From assembly GCA_015060865.1 (NCBI GenBank), contig SUXS01000008.1:62001-126000 (forward strand): 64,000 nt of DNA, written 5' to 3'. The position numbers were made by a program, and so were the translations under genes. This DNA is from Bacteroidales bacterium. GTDB lineage: Bacteria > Bacteroidota > Bacteroidia > Bacteroidales > Bacteroidaceae. How positions within the stretch are numbered: the stretch's first letter is position 1; every line of letters starts with the position of its first letter. Positions 8,765 to 18,071 of this stretch are shown here, one piece after another. The notes under the pieces are model-generated. The model ran no database searches, was not told the DNA's origin, and saw only the letters and a list, made by a program, of their open reading frames with translations.

Positions 8765-8917
8765 ATTTCAAAAAATCTCTTTGTCCAATTTGAAAAATGC
8801 ATGCATGTAATTCAAAAACAGCCTTTTTTGATCTCTCGGAATCTGACATTTTGCTACCTTGACAGGTTTTTTTGTGACACTTTGCTTTCTTTTTCAGGCT
8901 AATGCTTACACCCCTGC

Positions 8918-8965
8918 TTACCGACACCCGACCGATACCACCGACACCGGGGTGTCGGTCGGTAA
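8918..8965. repeat. Nested ACCGACAC palindromes
   Basis: ACCGACACC-GG-GGTGTCGGT (8940-8959) is a perfect palindrome, flanked by the outer arms TTACCGA (8918-8924) and TCGGTAA (8959-8965). It is related to the hairpin at 8602. Confidence 0.65.
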
Positions 8966-9123
8966 AGTTCAGTAATACAACTCTTTACAACGTATTACCG
9001 ATACCTACACACAAAACAGGAAAACAGTTGGTTCCTATTGTCAGACATGACTGTTCTCCATAGTAGTTGCTGCATTAGAGTGAAGCAAATGCCGCAATAA
9101 ATGTGCAAAATGCAAGAGCAATC

Positions 9124-9154
9124 TTGGCATTTCAGTCATTTATCATTACCTTCG
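9124..9154 (+). promoter_or_regulatory. Promoter of the TonB receptor operon
   Basis: TTG at 9124-9126 and TACCTTCG at 9147-9154, 20 nt apart, match the Bacteroidetes pattern with one variant base. Predicted transcription starts near the ATG at 9168, so either the leader is very short or the ATG at 9186 is the true start. Confidence 0.6.
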
Positions 9155-9167
9155 CGGTACGATTCAA

Positions 9168-11594
9168 ATGACAGTACCGACAGAGATGAATATCGCACAA
9201 CGAATTTACAATAAGAGATGGGTATTGCTGGCACTACTGCTGCTGGCCTTACCTATTGCTGCCCAACGGTATACCATCAGCGGCTATGTGACTGATGCCG
9301 TTGCCGAGGAGACGATGATAGGAGCCACGGTATATGACCACGTGAGCGGAAGCGGAACGGTGACCAATGCCTACGGGTTCTACTCGCTCACACTGCCCGA
9401 GGGGAAGGTGGAGCTGACGGCTTCGTATGTGGGCTATGCGCCACAGACACTCCCCCTTCAGCTCACGGCCGACACGGTGGTGAATATCGCCATGCGGGCA
9501 CACTCAGAACTGGAGGAGGTGACCATCGTGGGCAACCGCCTGGACCTGGGCGTGCGAGGCTCGCAGATGAGTGCCGTAGACATCCCCGTGGCACAGATCA
9601 AGGCCGTGCCGGCAATGTTTGGCGAGACCGATGTGCTGAAGGTATTGCAGCTGCTCCCCGGTGTGCAGAGTGGCACGGAAGGCACGGCAGGACTCTACGT
9701 GCGTGGTGGCAGTCCCGACGAGAACCTGATGCTGCTCGACGGCGTGCCCGTATACAACGTGAACCATATGTTTGGCTTCTTCTCGGCCTTCAATGCCGAT
9801 GCCATCAAGAACGTGACCCTGTATAAAGGTAGCTTCCCTGCCCACTATGCAGGACGACTCTCCTCGGTGGTGGACGTGCGCATGAAAGAGGGCGACATGT
9901 ATAACTACCACGGCAATCTGCACGTGGGTGCCGTATCGTCGAAGCTGAGCCTCGAAGGACCGCTATGGAAGGGCAAGACCTCGTTCAACATCTCGGCACG
10001 ACGCACCTACTCGGACCTCGTCACCAATGCAGCCATCTGGTATATGACAAATATAGAGGGGGACGACACCGACTATGGGGCGGGCTACTACTTCTACGAC
10101 CTGAACGTGAAGGTGAACCATAAGTTCAGCGACCGCGACCGCCTGTACCTGAGCTACTACTCGGGCGACGACGAGATATACTTCTCCATCAACGAGGCGG
10201 ACAACAAGGACTACAGCCGCGACAGCAAGCTGGGATGGAAGTGGGGCAACATCGTCACGGCAGCGCGGTGGAACCACGTCATCACACCCAAGATGTTTCT
10301 CGACGCATCGGTCAACTACACCCAGTATCGCCACAAGATAGGCATGGGATTTGACGAGCTGGACAAGATTCAGGGAAAGCCCTACAAGGCACAGCTGGAC
10401 ATGAAGTCGGGCATCTTTGACCTCACGGGAAAGGCCGAGCTGCACTATAGCCCCACCCCGCAGCACGACATGCGCATGGGCATGGCCTACACGTACCATA
10501 CCTTCCGCCCCGAGGTGGTGAGCATGAGCGAGAAGACGGGGCACGACACCAATCGCCAGCAGCTGGGACAGCCCGATGTGCTTGCCCACGAGACACAGCT
10601 CTACGCAGAGGACAACATGACGCTGGCCGATGCCGTGAAGCTCAATGCGGGCCTCAACTACTCGACCTACACCGTAGGCGGCAAGTTTTACCACTCGCTG
10701 GAGCCGCGCCTCAGCAGCCGTCTGCTACTCACGGACCACCTGTCGCTCAAGGCGGGCTATGCCTATATGACGCAGTATGTGCACATGCTGTCGAACAGCA
10801 GCATCAGTCTGCCCACCGACCTGTGGGTGCCCTCGACCAAGCGCATCGTGCCCGAGCATGCCCACCAGGTGGCTGCCGGTGCCTACTATGAGCTGGAGGG
10901 ACTGTGCGACCTCTCCGTAGAGGGTTACTACAAGCACATGAACAATCTGCTCGAGTACCGCGAAGGAAGCTCCTTCATGGCGGGTACGGCCGAGTGGGAA
11001 GACAAGGTGGCTATGGGTCGCGGATGGGCCTACGGACTGGAGCTGATGGCACAGCGCTCTATCGGCAACTTTACCGGTTGGGTGGCCTACACATGGGCCA
11101 AAGCGATGCGCCAGTTCGACCGCGAGGGACATATAATAAATGGCGGGCGCCCCTTCCATGCCAAGTATGACCGCCGCCACGACATCAACGTGACGGCCAA
11201 CTACAGGTTTAACGAGCGCATAGACCTCTCGGCCACCTGGGTATATGCCACGGGCAACTGCGGCACCCTCTATACCCACTACTACGAGAACCAACCCCAC
11301 ACACCCGACGACTATATCGGGAAACTCGGCTACTTCCCCGACCGCAACAACTACCGCCTGGAGCCCTACCACCGACTGGACCTCTCGGTGAACTTCCACA
11401 AACGGTTCCGCCGCCACCCACGCATCAAGCGCACCATCAACCTCAGCGTCTACAATGCCTACAACAGCATGAACCCCTTCATGGTATACCTCTACGACGG
11501 CTATGACTGGGAGACCGACCGACACTACAAGACCCTACGCAAAGTAACGATATTCCCCATCATACCATCCTTCAGCTATGGGGTGCAGTTTTAG
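9168..11594 (+). CDS. TonB-dependent outer-membrane receptor (DUF4249-paired type)
   Basis: An 808-residue receptor of the outer membrane. A signal peptide (WVLLALLLLALPIAAQ) is followed by a carboxypeptidase-regulatory-like domain (YTISGYVTDAV... ASYVGYAP, residues about 35-100). A TonB plug comes next (DVLKVLQLLPGVQSGTEGTA, LYVRGGSPDENLMLLDGVPV, about 150-240), and then a long beta-barrel ending in an aromatic residue (FSYGVQF). It imports an unknown ligand using energy from TonB. The gene is followed by a DUF4249 lipoprotein, the usual partner of this receptor subtype, so the two should form a surface complex. ATG at 9168 or 9186 could start translation; the second fits the promoter better and still leaves the whole signal peptide. 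Long minus-strand ORFs inside it are codon-bias shadows. Confidence 0.92.
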   Translation: MTVPTEMNIAQRIYNKRWVLLALLLLALPIAAQRYTISGYVTDAVAEETMIGATVYDHVSGSGTVTNAYGFYSLTLPEGKVELTASYVGYAPQTLPLQLTADTVVNIAMRAHSELEEVTIVGNRLDLGVRGSQMSAVDIPVAQIKAVPAMFGETDVLKVLQLLPGVQSGTEGTAGLYVRGGSPDENLMLLDGVPVYNVNHMFGFFSAFNADAIKNVTLYKGSFPAHYAGRLSSVVDVRMKEGDMYNYHGNLHVGAVSSKLSLEGPLWKGKTSFNISARRTYSDLVTNAAIWYMTNIEGDDTDYGAGYYFYDLNVKVNHKFSDRDRLYLSYYSGDDEIYFSINEADNKDYSRDSKLGWKWGNIVTAARWNHVITPKMFLDASVNYTQYRHKIGMGFDELDKIQGKPYKAQLDMKSGIFDLTGKAELHYSPTPQHDMRMGMAYTYHTFRPEVVSMSEKTGHDTNRQQLGQPDVLAHETQLYAEDNMTLADAVKLNAGLNYSTYTVGGKFYHSLEPRLSSRLLLTDHLSLKAGYAYMTQYVHMLSNSSISLPTDLWVPSTKRIVPEHAHQVAAGAYYELEGLCDLSVEGYYKHMNNLLEYREGSSFMAGTAEWEDKVAMGRGWAYGLELMAQRSIGNFTGWVAYTWAKAMRQFDREGHIINGGRPFHAKYDRRHDINVTANYRFNERIDLSATWVYATGNCGTLYTHYYENQPHTPDDYIGKLGYFPDRNNYRLEPYHRLDLSVNFHKRFRRHPRIKRTINLSVYNAYNSMNPFMVYLYDGYDWETDRHYKTLRKVTIFPIIPSFSYGVQF

Positions 11595-11608
11595 CAGGAA
11601 GCTAAAAT

Positions 11609-11629
11609 AATTATGAATTATGAATTATG
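11609..11629. repeat. Three tandem AATTATG heptamers
   Basis: Three exact copies of the 7-mer AATTATG lie 14 bp after the receptor stop codon. They belong to the heptamer repeat class seen elsewhere in the window (11742, 27322, 46875, 49879). Confidence 0.85.
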
Positions 11630-11720
11630 AAACGTGTTCGCCGCCCAAAGGGGCTAAAGGCAGTTATGAGTTGCCATCCGGATAGTACTCTAAAAAAGGC
11701 ACACTAAAACAACGATAACG

Positions 11721-12833
11721 ATGATGACAAGACATACCAAAAACTTTCAACTTTCATCTTTCAACTTTCAACTTATCATCGTGCTTGCCAGCACGATGCT
11801 CACCTCCTGCGTCAACGACATCCCCTACGATGCCGAGATAGGCGCTCCCAAACTGGTGCTCAATGCCATGCTCAGAGCCGACAGCACACTTAAGGCTACC
11901 GTAGGGCGCACCGCCCATTTCCTCGATACCGAGGAGCCTCAGCGCCTGAGCGATGCTACCGTCACAGCCACCATCAATGGCGAGGATTTCACCCTTGTCT
12001 ACGATGAAGCCAGCGAGAGCTACCTCAGCTACTACGGCCTTAACGCAGGCGATGAGGTGACGCTGACAGCCACACATGCATTGGGTACCGTCAGCGCTAC
12101 AGAGCATGTGATGCACCCTGCGCCCATTGCCGTTACCAACACCACGATGCTGCCGTTCACTCCGCCTGGCGACCCATTGAGCGCCGTACTGCTGAACGAG
12201 GTGGATAGTGCCTTGCTCGTGAGCATCTATATTGATGACCCTGCCGAAGAGGCCAACTACTACCGACTGACGATACATTATGAGGGGAGCTACGAGGTGA
12301 CACGCCCCGATGACATATACACCCGTGGCTACCACACTACGGCAGAGGCCTTCTTTCCGCACTATCTTTTCACCGAGAGCAGCACCCGACTGCTGACAAC
12401 GAGCGAAAGCATGTCGCAAATGTTTAGCGGACTGCTCTACATGTCGAGCACCAACTCCTTCCTATTTACTGACCAGAACCTGCGCAATGCCGATGGACAG
12501 CCTATCGTGGACTTCCTATTCCTGCTGGAGTCGCCAGCCTCTCCTGACTATAACCCCGAAAGCGGATGGGGCGAGGGCGACGGATGGGACGACAACTATA
12601 TATCACCAGCCGATACTGCCAGCCGTGCCACCTATCACTATGCCTTCACCCTGGAACGTCTCAGCGAAGACTATTACCAATATATGGAGGATGCAACGGC
12701 CTTTGCCATGACGGGGGGTGCCTTTGTGGGCGAACCTACCCCCGTGCATACCAACATCCGTGGCGGACTGGGTATCGTAGGAAGCTACAACAGTGCCGAA
12801 TGTGGAGGTGAGAAGCGGTACGAACTAAGATAA
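11721..12833 (+). CDS. DUF4249 family surface lipoprotein
   Basis: A 370-residue lipoprotein with lipobox LTSC (Cys30). The mature part begins VNDIPYDAEIGAPKLVLNAM and continues with Ig-like beta strands (ATVTATINGEDFTL, GDEVTLTATHALGTVSATEH), the usual build of DUF4249 proteins that sit on a TonB receptor. The receptor gene ends 126 bp upstream on the same strand, so the pair should be one operon. The N-terminus is odd: residues 8-18 (NFQLSSFNFQL) are encoded by a heptamer tandem repeat, meaning part of the signal peptide is made of simple repeat. A later ATG is not available before the lipobox except Met26, which would leave almost no signal peptide. Ligand unknown. Confidence 0.85.
   Translation: MMTRHTKNFQLSSFNFQLIIVLASTMLTSCVNDIPYDAEIGAPKLVLNAMLRADSTLKATVGRTAHFLDTEEPQRLSDATVTATINGEDFTLVYDEASESYLSYYGLNAGDEVTLTATHALGTVSATEHVMHPAPIAVTNTTMLPFTPPGDPLSAVLLNEVDSALLVSIYIDDPAEEANYYRLTIHYEGSYEVTRPDDIYTRGYHTTAEAFFPHYLFTESSTRLLTTSESMSQMFSGLLYMSSTNSFLFTDQNLRNADGQPIVDFLFLLESPASPDYNPESGWGEGDGWDDNYISPADTASRATYHYAFTLERLSEDYYQYMEDATAFAMTGGAFVGEPTPVHTNIRGGLGIVGSYNSAECGGEKRYELR
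11742..11774. repeat. AACTTTC heptamer array inside the DUF4249 signal peptide
   Basis: Units AACTTTC, AACTTTC, ATCTTTC, AACTTTC, AACTT. Seven-base units repeat the reading frame every three copies and encode NFQLSSFNFQL, closely parallel to NCQLSIVNCQL made by the AATTGAC array in glycogen synthase. Confidence 0.85.
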
Positions 12834-12924
12834 TCGTATCTGTACACGTCGAAATCTGCTACGACAGGTGACCCCTCTGTAAAGAAAAAAAAATGTTTTT
12901 TTTCGCTACTTTCACCCGCTGAGA

Positions 12925-12956
12925 TTTGATATTTCATCCAGCTTGCACTAAATTTG
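12925..12956 (+). promoter_or_regulatory. uvrA promoter
   Basis: TTTG at 12925-12928 and TAAATTTG at 12949-12956, spaced 20 nt, match the Bacteroidetes consensus well. Transcription would begin near 12963, which overlaps the TTG start offered by the ORF track and supports ATG 12979 as the real start. Confidence 0.75.
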
Positions 12957-12978
12957 TAAAATATTGGAGAAGATATAC

Positions 12979-15834
12979 ATGAGCGAAGAGAAATATATAG
13001 AGGTGAAGCGTGCGAGGGTGAACAACCTGAAAGAGGTGAACGTAGACATCCCCCGCAACAAGTTGATTGTGATTACCGGATTGTCAGGCTCGGGAAAGAG
13101 TTCGCTGGCATTTGACACGTTGTATGCCGAAGGACAGAGACGCTATGTGGAGAGCCTTTCATCCTATGCCCGCCAGTTTCTCGGGCGTATGAAAAAGCCT
13201 GAATGTGACTTTATCAAAGGACTGCCTCCCGCCATTGCCATAGAGCAGAAGGTGAGCAGCCGTAATCCACGCTCTACCGTAGGCACATCGACCGAGATAT
13301 ACGAATACCTGCGGTTGCTGTATGCACGGATAGGCAAGACCTACTCACCCGTAAGCGGTGCGCTGGTCAAGCGGCACGACACCGAAGATATAGTGGCACT
13401 TATGCTGTCCTATAGCCCGGGGACACGCTTCACGGTGCTGGCGCCACTCATCGTACGTAGTGGACGTACGTTGGAAGAGCAGCTCACCATCTGCCTCCAA
13501 CAGGGTTTCGGACGTATTGAGGTGTCTTCTTCTACCCCATTGAAAGGTGGAGAGGTACACGCTGGTATGAATGCGGTGGGCAGCGAGATTATGCGCATTG
13601 AAGATTACTTGGCTTCCCATTTGGCTACTTCCTCACGTGAGAATAGCAAAGGGAACCCCTCCATCTCTCTTGTCATTGACCGCCTGAGCGTAGATGACAG
13701 CAACGAGACCATCAGCCGCCTGACCGACAGTGTGGAGACTGCATTCTATGAGGGAGGAGGTATCTGTCACCTGCGATTCTACCCTGCCGGCATATTACAT
13801 ACCTTCAGCAAGGAGTTTGAGGCCGATGGCATCCTCTTTGAGGAGCCCAATGAGCAACTGTTCTCATTCAACTCACCGGTAGGTGCCTGCCCCACGTGTG
13901 GCGGTTTCGGACGTGTCATTGGCATTGACGAACAGCTCGTGATACCCAACACGGCGCAGAGCGTATATGACGGATGTGTGGTGTGTTGGCGAGGAGAGAA
14001 GATGAGTGCCTGGCGCGATGAGTTTATCCGCCATGCCGTAAAGGACAATTTTCCCATATTTGCTCCCTATTATGAACTGACGCAAGCACAGAAAGATTAT
14101 CTGTGGCATGGGCCACGGACTAAACCTTGTATCGACTCGTTCTTCAAGATGCTTGAGGAAAACCAGTATAAGATACAGTATCGTGTGATGCTGGCACGGT
14201 ATAGGGGCAAGACGCTCTGCCCTACCTGCCATGGTACCCGACTGAAGAAAGAGGCTACCTACGTAAAGGTGGGTGGACGGAATATATGCGAGCTGGTGGA
14301 TATGCCAGTATGTGACCTGCAACGATTCTTTGCCAACCTGAGCCTCAATGAGCACGATGCAGCCATCGCCAAACGACTGCTCACGGAGATCAATAGCCGG
14401 CTGCAGTTCCTGCTCGATGTGGGACTGGGATACCTCACACTGAACCGGCTGAGCAATACGCTCTCGGGAGGAGAAAGCCAACGCATCAATCTGGTGACCT
14501 CGCTGGGAAGTCCGCTCGTAGGTTCGCTGTATATCCTTGACGAGCCATCGATAGGGTTGCATAGCCGCGATACCGACAAACTGATACGTGTGTTGCGCCA
14601 ACTGCAGGAGGCAGGAAATACGGTAATTGTAGTGGAGCACGATGAGGAAATCATACGGGCAGCAGACTATATCATCGATGTAGGTCCCAACGCCGGCCGC
14701 CTGGGAGGAGAAATCGTGTATCAAGGTGACATGCACGACTTGCAGGCTGGCACCACCAGCCATACAGTGCGTTACCTGCTGGGTGAAGAGGTGATACCCG
14801 TGCCGCAGCACCGAAGGCCATGGAACAATTTCGTCCAAATCAAAGGAGCACGCCATCATAACCTGAGAGGCATTGACGTGAAGTTTCCGCTCAATGTGAT
14901 GACCGTAGTGACGGGCGTGAGCGGAAGTGGCAAAAGCTCATTGGTGCGCGACGTACTGTACAATGCGCTGAGACGCGAATATAGCGAGACAAGCGAACGC
15001 CCAGGCGAACATCTGTCACTGGAAGGGGATATACGCATGCTGAAGGCGGTGGAGTTTGTAGACCAGAACCCCATAGGAAAGTCTACACGATCCAATCCGG
15101 TAACCTACCTGAAAGCTTACGAAGAGATACGTAAGCTATATGCCGAGCAACCCTTGGCCAAGCAGATGGGCTACACGGCAGGATACTTCTCGTTTAACAG
15201 CGAAGGTGGACGGTGCGAAGAGTGTAAAGGAGAGGGTACCATCACCGTAGAGATGCAGTTTATGGCCGATCTCGTACTGGAATGTGAAGCGTGTCACGGA
15301 AAACGGTTCAAGCAAGATACACTGCTGGTCACCTATCATGAGAAGAATATACATGACATACTGGAGATGACCGTCAATCATGCTATAGAGTTCTTTACAG
15401 AACATGGCGACAAGAAGATTGTACGTCGGCTCAAGCCCTTGCAGGATGTGGGGTTGGGCTATATCAAGTTAGGACAAAGCTCATCGACCCTCTCGGGAGG
15501 CGAAAGCCAACGAGTGAAGCTGGCGTATTACCTTAGCCTGGAGAAGTCGGATCCTACCCTATTCATCTTCGACGAGCCTACCACTGGACTCCATTTCCAT
15601 GATATCAAAAAACTCATGGATTCATTTGATGCCCTCATCAAGCGCGGACACAGCATTGTCATCATAGAGCATAACATGGAGATTATCAAATGTGCCGACT
15701 ACATCATTGATATAGGCCCCGAAGGAGGCGACAAGGGAGGCCTACTGGTAGCGTGTGGCACTCCCGAGGAGGTGGCCCAATGTGAAGCCTCGTACACGGG
15801 ACAGTTCTTGAAGGAGAAGTTGGCCATCAAATAA
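12979..15834 (+). CDS. uvrA: UvrABC excinuclease subunit A
   Basis: UvrA finds bulky DNA lesions and loads UvrB in nucleotide excision repair. The 951-residue protein has two ABC ATPase units: Walker A GLSGSGKSS at residues 34-42 with signature LSGGESQRINL, and GVSGSGKSS with signature LSGGESQRVKL, followed by FDEPTTGLH. The C-terminal zinc module is complete (CEEC...CEAC). In the first half only one CxxC pair (CPTC, near FSFNSPVGACPTCGGFG) is present; the other pair of the E. coli-type zinc finger is replaced by HTFSKEFEADG. I believe this is common in Bacteroidetes copies, so it need not mean loss of function. I chose ATG 12979 rather than the TTG at 12964 because the promoter lies immediately upstream. 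Confidence 0.96.
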   Translation: MSEEKYIEVKRARVNNLKEVNVDIPRNKLIVITGLSGSGKSSLAFDTLYAEGQRRYVESLSSYARQFLGRMKKPECDFIKGLPPAIAIEQKVSSRNPRSTVGTSTEIYEYLRLLYARIGKTYSPVSGALVKRHDTEDIVALMLSYSPGTRFTVLAPLIVRSGRTLEEQLTICLQQGFGRIEVSSSTPLKGGEVHAGMNAVGSEIMRIEDYLASHLATSSRENSKGNPSISLVIDRLSVDDSNETISRLTDSVETAFYEGGGICHLRFYPAGILHTFSKEFEADGILFEEPNEQLFSFNSPVGACPTCGGFGRVIGIDEQLVIPNTAQSVYDGCVVCWRGEKMSAWRDEFIRHAVKDNFPIFAPYYELTQAQKDYLWHGPRTKPCIDSFFKMLEENQYKIQYRVMLARYRGKTLCPTCHGTRLKKEATYVKVGGRNICELVDMPVCDLQRFFANLSLNEHDAAIAKRLLTEINSRLQFLLDVGLGYLTLNRLSNTLSGGESQRINLVTSLGSPLVGSLYILDEPSIGLHSRDTDKLIRVLRQLQEAGNTVIVVEHDEEIIRAADYIIDVGPNAGRLGGEIVYQGDMHDLQAGTTSHTVRYLLGEEVIPVPQHRRPWNNFVQIKGARHHNLRGIDVKFPLNVMTVVTGVSGSGKSSLVRDVLYNALRREYSETSERPGEHLSLEGDIRMLKAVEFVDQNPIGKSTRSNPVTYLKAYEEIRKLYAEQPLAKQMGYTAGYFSFNSEGGRCEECKGEGTITVEMQFMADLVLECEACHGKRFKQDTLLVTYHEKNIHDILEMTVNHAIEFFTEHGDKKIVRRLKPLQDVGLGYIKLGQSSSTLSGGESQRVKLAYYLSLEKSDPTLFIFDEPTTGLHFHDIKKLMDSFDALIKRGHSIVIIEHNMEIIKCADYIIDIGPEGGDKGGLLVACGTPEEVAQCEASYTGQFLKEKLAIK

Positions 15835-15873
15835 CGAATCAAATAAACGAATAACATAATCCCAGACACAACA

Positions 15874-17091
15874 ATGAAAAACAGATTTCTCACATTATGT
15901 GCAGGCTTCATGGTAGCAATGGGGCTGCAGGCACAGGAGTACACAAGTTATCTATTTGCCTATTTCTCAGGCAACCATCCTGATGGCGAGCAAGTGCGCT
16001 ATGCCATAAGCGATGACGGATACAACTACCGAGCGCTCAACGACGGTCGTCCCGTGCTGTCATCTGACACCATAGCCCTGAAGAAAAGTGTACGCGACCC
16101 GCACATCGTACGTGCACAGGATGGCAAGACCTTCTATATGGTACTTACCGACATGCGCTCACATGAGGGTTGGCAGAGCAACGACGGACTGGTATTGCTC
16201 AAGAGTACCGACCTACTCCATTGGGAGCACACCGCCATACACTTCCCCACCCGATTCCCCAACCTGAAGGGCTTTGACGAGAAGAACCTACACGCCGTAT
16301 GGGCTCCTCAAACCATTTGGGACGAGAAAGAGGGGAAATATATGATATACTACTCAATAGGCCGTCATGACTGGGAATATCCGACCGAGGATCCCCATTT
16401 CAACCAGCCCTATTTCCGTATCTTCTACTCGTATGCCAACGAGGACTTTACCGACATTACTGAGCCCAAACTCCTATTTGACTTCGGGACAGCAGCTATC
16501 GATGGTGACATCGTCTACGATGCCAAGAACAAGGAATATGTCCTCTTCTTCAAGGACGAGGGACGCTCGGTAATGAATCCAAAAGGGAATTTCCGTACTC
16601 GCCAAGGTGTCATGCGTGCCACCAGTAAGGAGCTTACAGGCCCTTATACCGTGGAATACCGTCATCTGCACAAGCCAGGTCAGTTTCCTGTAGAGGGCTC
16701 CAGCGTGTTCCCTCTTATAGGAAGCGATGAGTATGTCCTCATGTATGACTGTTATGCCAACGGATACTACCAGTTCTGCAAGAGCAGCGACCTGAAGCAA
16801 TTCACCTACGTACAAGATACCAAGACTTATGGAAACTTTACTCCACGCCACGGTTCAGTGATACATATCACAGATGCTGAGCGTGAACGCCTTGAATCAT
16901 GGTCAGCTATAGGCGAAGCCATGCAGGAGTTGTACAAGATTGCCGTGCCGTGCTATACCCTCGATGAATTGGAACAGCGCAAAGCTCTGCAAGCATACAC
17001 CGATAAGGTCATGGCTGGCAAGGGCAATGCCAAGGCATACCAGAAGGCGCTGAAGAAGATTGCTAAGTTTAAGAAACAGGTGTTGAAATAA
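15874..17091 (+). CDS. GH43-like glycoside hydrolase, secreted
   Basis: A 405-residue exported enzyme (signal peptide MKNRFLTLCAGFMVAMGLQA) with five-bladed propeller features of family GH43, which removes arabinose or xylose from plant polysaccharides. The general-base Asp is probably D75 in SVRDPHIV. AVWAPQTIWD is the conserved WAP segment, AAIDGDIVYD holds the likely pKa-tuning Asp, and PVEGSSVF the likely acid Glu. The C-terminal 60 residues are Lys/Ala-rich and helical with no clear domain. An esterase gene follows after 14 bp, which suggests joint action on decorated xylan or arabinan. No SusC/SusD pair is adjacent, so it is not a classical polysaccharide utilisation locus. Exact substrate cannot be told. 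Confidence 0.8.
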   Translation: MKNRFLTLCAGFMVAMGLQAQEYTSYLFAYFSGNHPDGEQVRYAISDDGYNYRALNDGRPVLSSDTIALKKSVRDPHIVRAQDGKTFYMVLTDMRSHEGWQSNDGLVLLKSTDLLHWEHTAIHFPTRFPNLKGFDEKNLHAVWAPQTIWDEKEGKYMIYYSIGRHDWEYPTEDPHFNQPYFRIFYSYANEDFTDITEPKLLFDFGTAAIDGDIVYDAKNKEYVLFFKDEGRSVMNPKGNFRTRQGVMRATSKELTGPYTVEYRHLHKPGQFPVEGSSVFPLIGSDEYVLMYDCYANGYYQFCKSSDLKQFTYVQDTKTYGNFTPRHGSVIHITDAERERLESWSAIGEAMQELYKIAVPCYTLDELEQRKALQAYTDKVMAGKGNAKAYQKALKKIAKFKKQVLK

Positions 17092-17105
17092 AAGAATTAT
17101 ACCGC

Positions 17106-17960
17106 ATGTACAAGTCACCGAAATTTACCTTGCTGGGAATACTGTTGATGGCGAGCCTATGTGCCACTGCCCAGACAAAGATTGAGCTGCCTCTTTGGCC
17201 CGATGGTGCTCCCAACACCAACGGGATTATGGAGGAGGAGAAGGAAGCACGCCCCAACCGTCCTACCAACATCTCATCACCTTCCCTCACCGTGTATGTG
17301 GCCAAGAACAGCAATGGGAAAGCAATAGTAGCCTGTCCGGGAGGCGGATATGTACACCTCGCCATGGACCACGAGGGACACGATATGGCCGAGTGGTTCA
17401 ATGCACAAGGTATCACCTATGCCGTACTCAAATACCGTATGCCCAACGAGCACCATGAGGTTCCCTTAAGTGATGCCTTGCAGGCTATACGCATCGTACG
17501 AAGCCATAGCGACGAGTGGAAGGTCACTTCGGTAGGTATCATGGGCTCATCGGCTGGCGGACATCTGGCCAGTACAGCTGCCACACACTATACCCCCGAC
17601 AGCCGTCCCGATTTTCAGATACTCTTCTACCCCGTCATTAGTATGGATATGGGAATTTGCCATAAAGGTTCGCGTGAGAGACTCATCGGAAAGAATCCGT
17701 CGGACGACCTCGTGACACGATACAGCAACGAACTGCAAGTGAATGCGCAGACCCCTCCCGCCTTCATCATGCATAGCAGCGATGACCGAACAGTACCTGT
17801 AGAAAACAGTATACGCTATTATCAGGCATTGGTAAAGAACAAGGTACCTGCATCGCTCCATTGCTACCCCACAGGAGGACATGGATGGGGATTCCGCGAT
17901 AGCTTCACTTACAAACGCCAATGGACCGGCGAACTGGAAAAGTGGCTGAGAACCCTATGA
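17106..17960 (+). CDS. Alpha/beta-hydrolase esterase (BD-FAE/acetylxylan-esterase-like), secreted
   Basis: A 284-residue alpha/beta hydrolase with signal peptide (YKSPKFTLLGILLMASLCATAQ). The oxyanion region is CPGGGYVHLAMDHEG, the nucleophile Ser149 lies in GSSAGG, the acid is in HSSDDRTVP and the His in GGHGWGF. This order and the IELPLWPDGAPN start are typical of periplasmic carbohydrate esterases of Bacteroidetes that deacetylate or deferuloylate xylan. It is encoded 14 bp after the GH43-like gene and should be co-transcribed; the pair would clip esters and side sugars from the same oligosaccharides. Substrate specificity within the family is not predictable from the motifs. Confidence 0.82.
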   Translation: MYKSPKFTLLGILLMASLCATAQTKIELPLWPDGAPNTNGIMEEEKEARPNRPTNISSPSLTVYVAKNSNGKAIVACPGGGYVHLAMDHEGHDMAEWFNAQGITYAVLKYRMPNEHHEVPLSDALQAIRIVRSHSDEWKVTSVGIMGSSAGGHLASTAATHYTPDSRPDFQILFYPVISMDMGICHKGSRERLIGKNPSDDLVTRYSNELQVNAQTPPAFIMHSSDDRTVPVENSIRYYQALVKNKVPASLHCYPTGGHGWGFRDSFTYKRQWTGELEKWLRTL

Positions 17961-18071
17961 GGGTGACGTGCAACACCTCACATTGCAGTGAACAGAAAAA
18001 ACAATAAGACTCTTCTTAAGATGTTTGTGACATAGAATCACACATGCGAGAATAAGATAAATATTATATAT

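Larger units (their letters stand above)
8462..9123. other. Gene-poor, hairpin-rich spacer
   Basis: About 660 bp holding three strong hairpins and repeated ACCGACAC units (listed separately). The 60-codon minus ORF at 8745-8927 ends inside one hairpin arm and is not convincing as a gene. The layout suggests a repeat element rather than coding DNA. Confidence 0.5.

Noticed and set aside
8745-8927. 60-codon minus ORF in the hairpin-rich spacer
   Set aside because: Ends within a hairpin arm and has no promoter or recognisable feature; may be part of a repeat element.
10725-11525. 266-codon minus-strand ORF inside the TonB receptor gene (and 9963-10694)
   Set aside because: Val/His-rich composition typical of the complement of a GC-rich, codon-biased gene; the plus-strand receptor is unmistakable.
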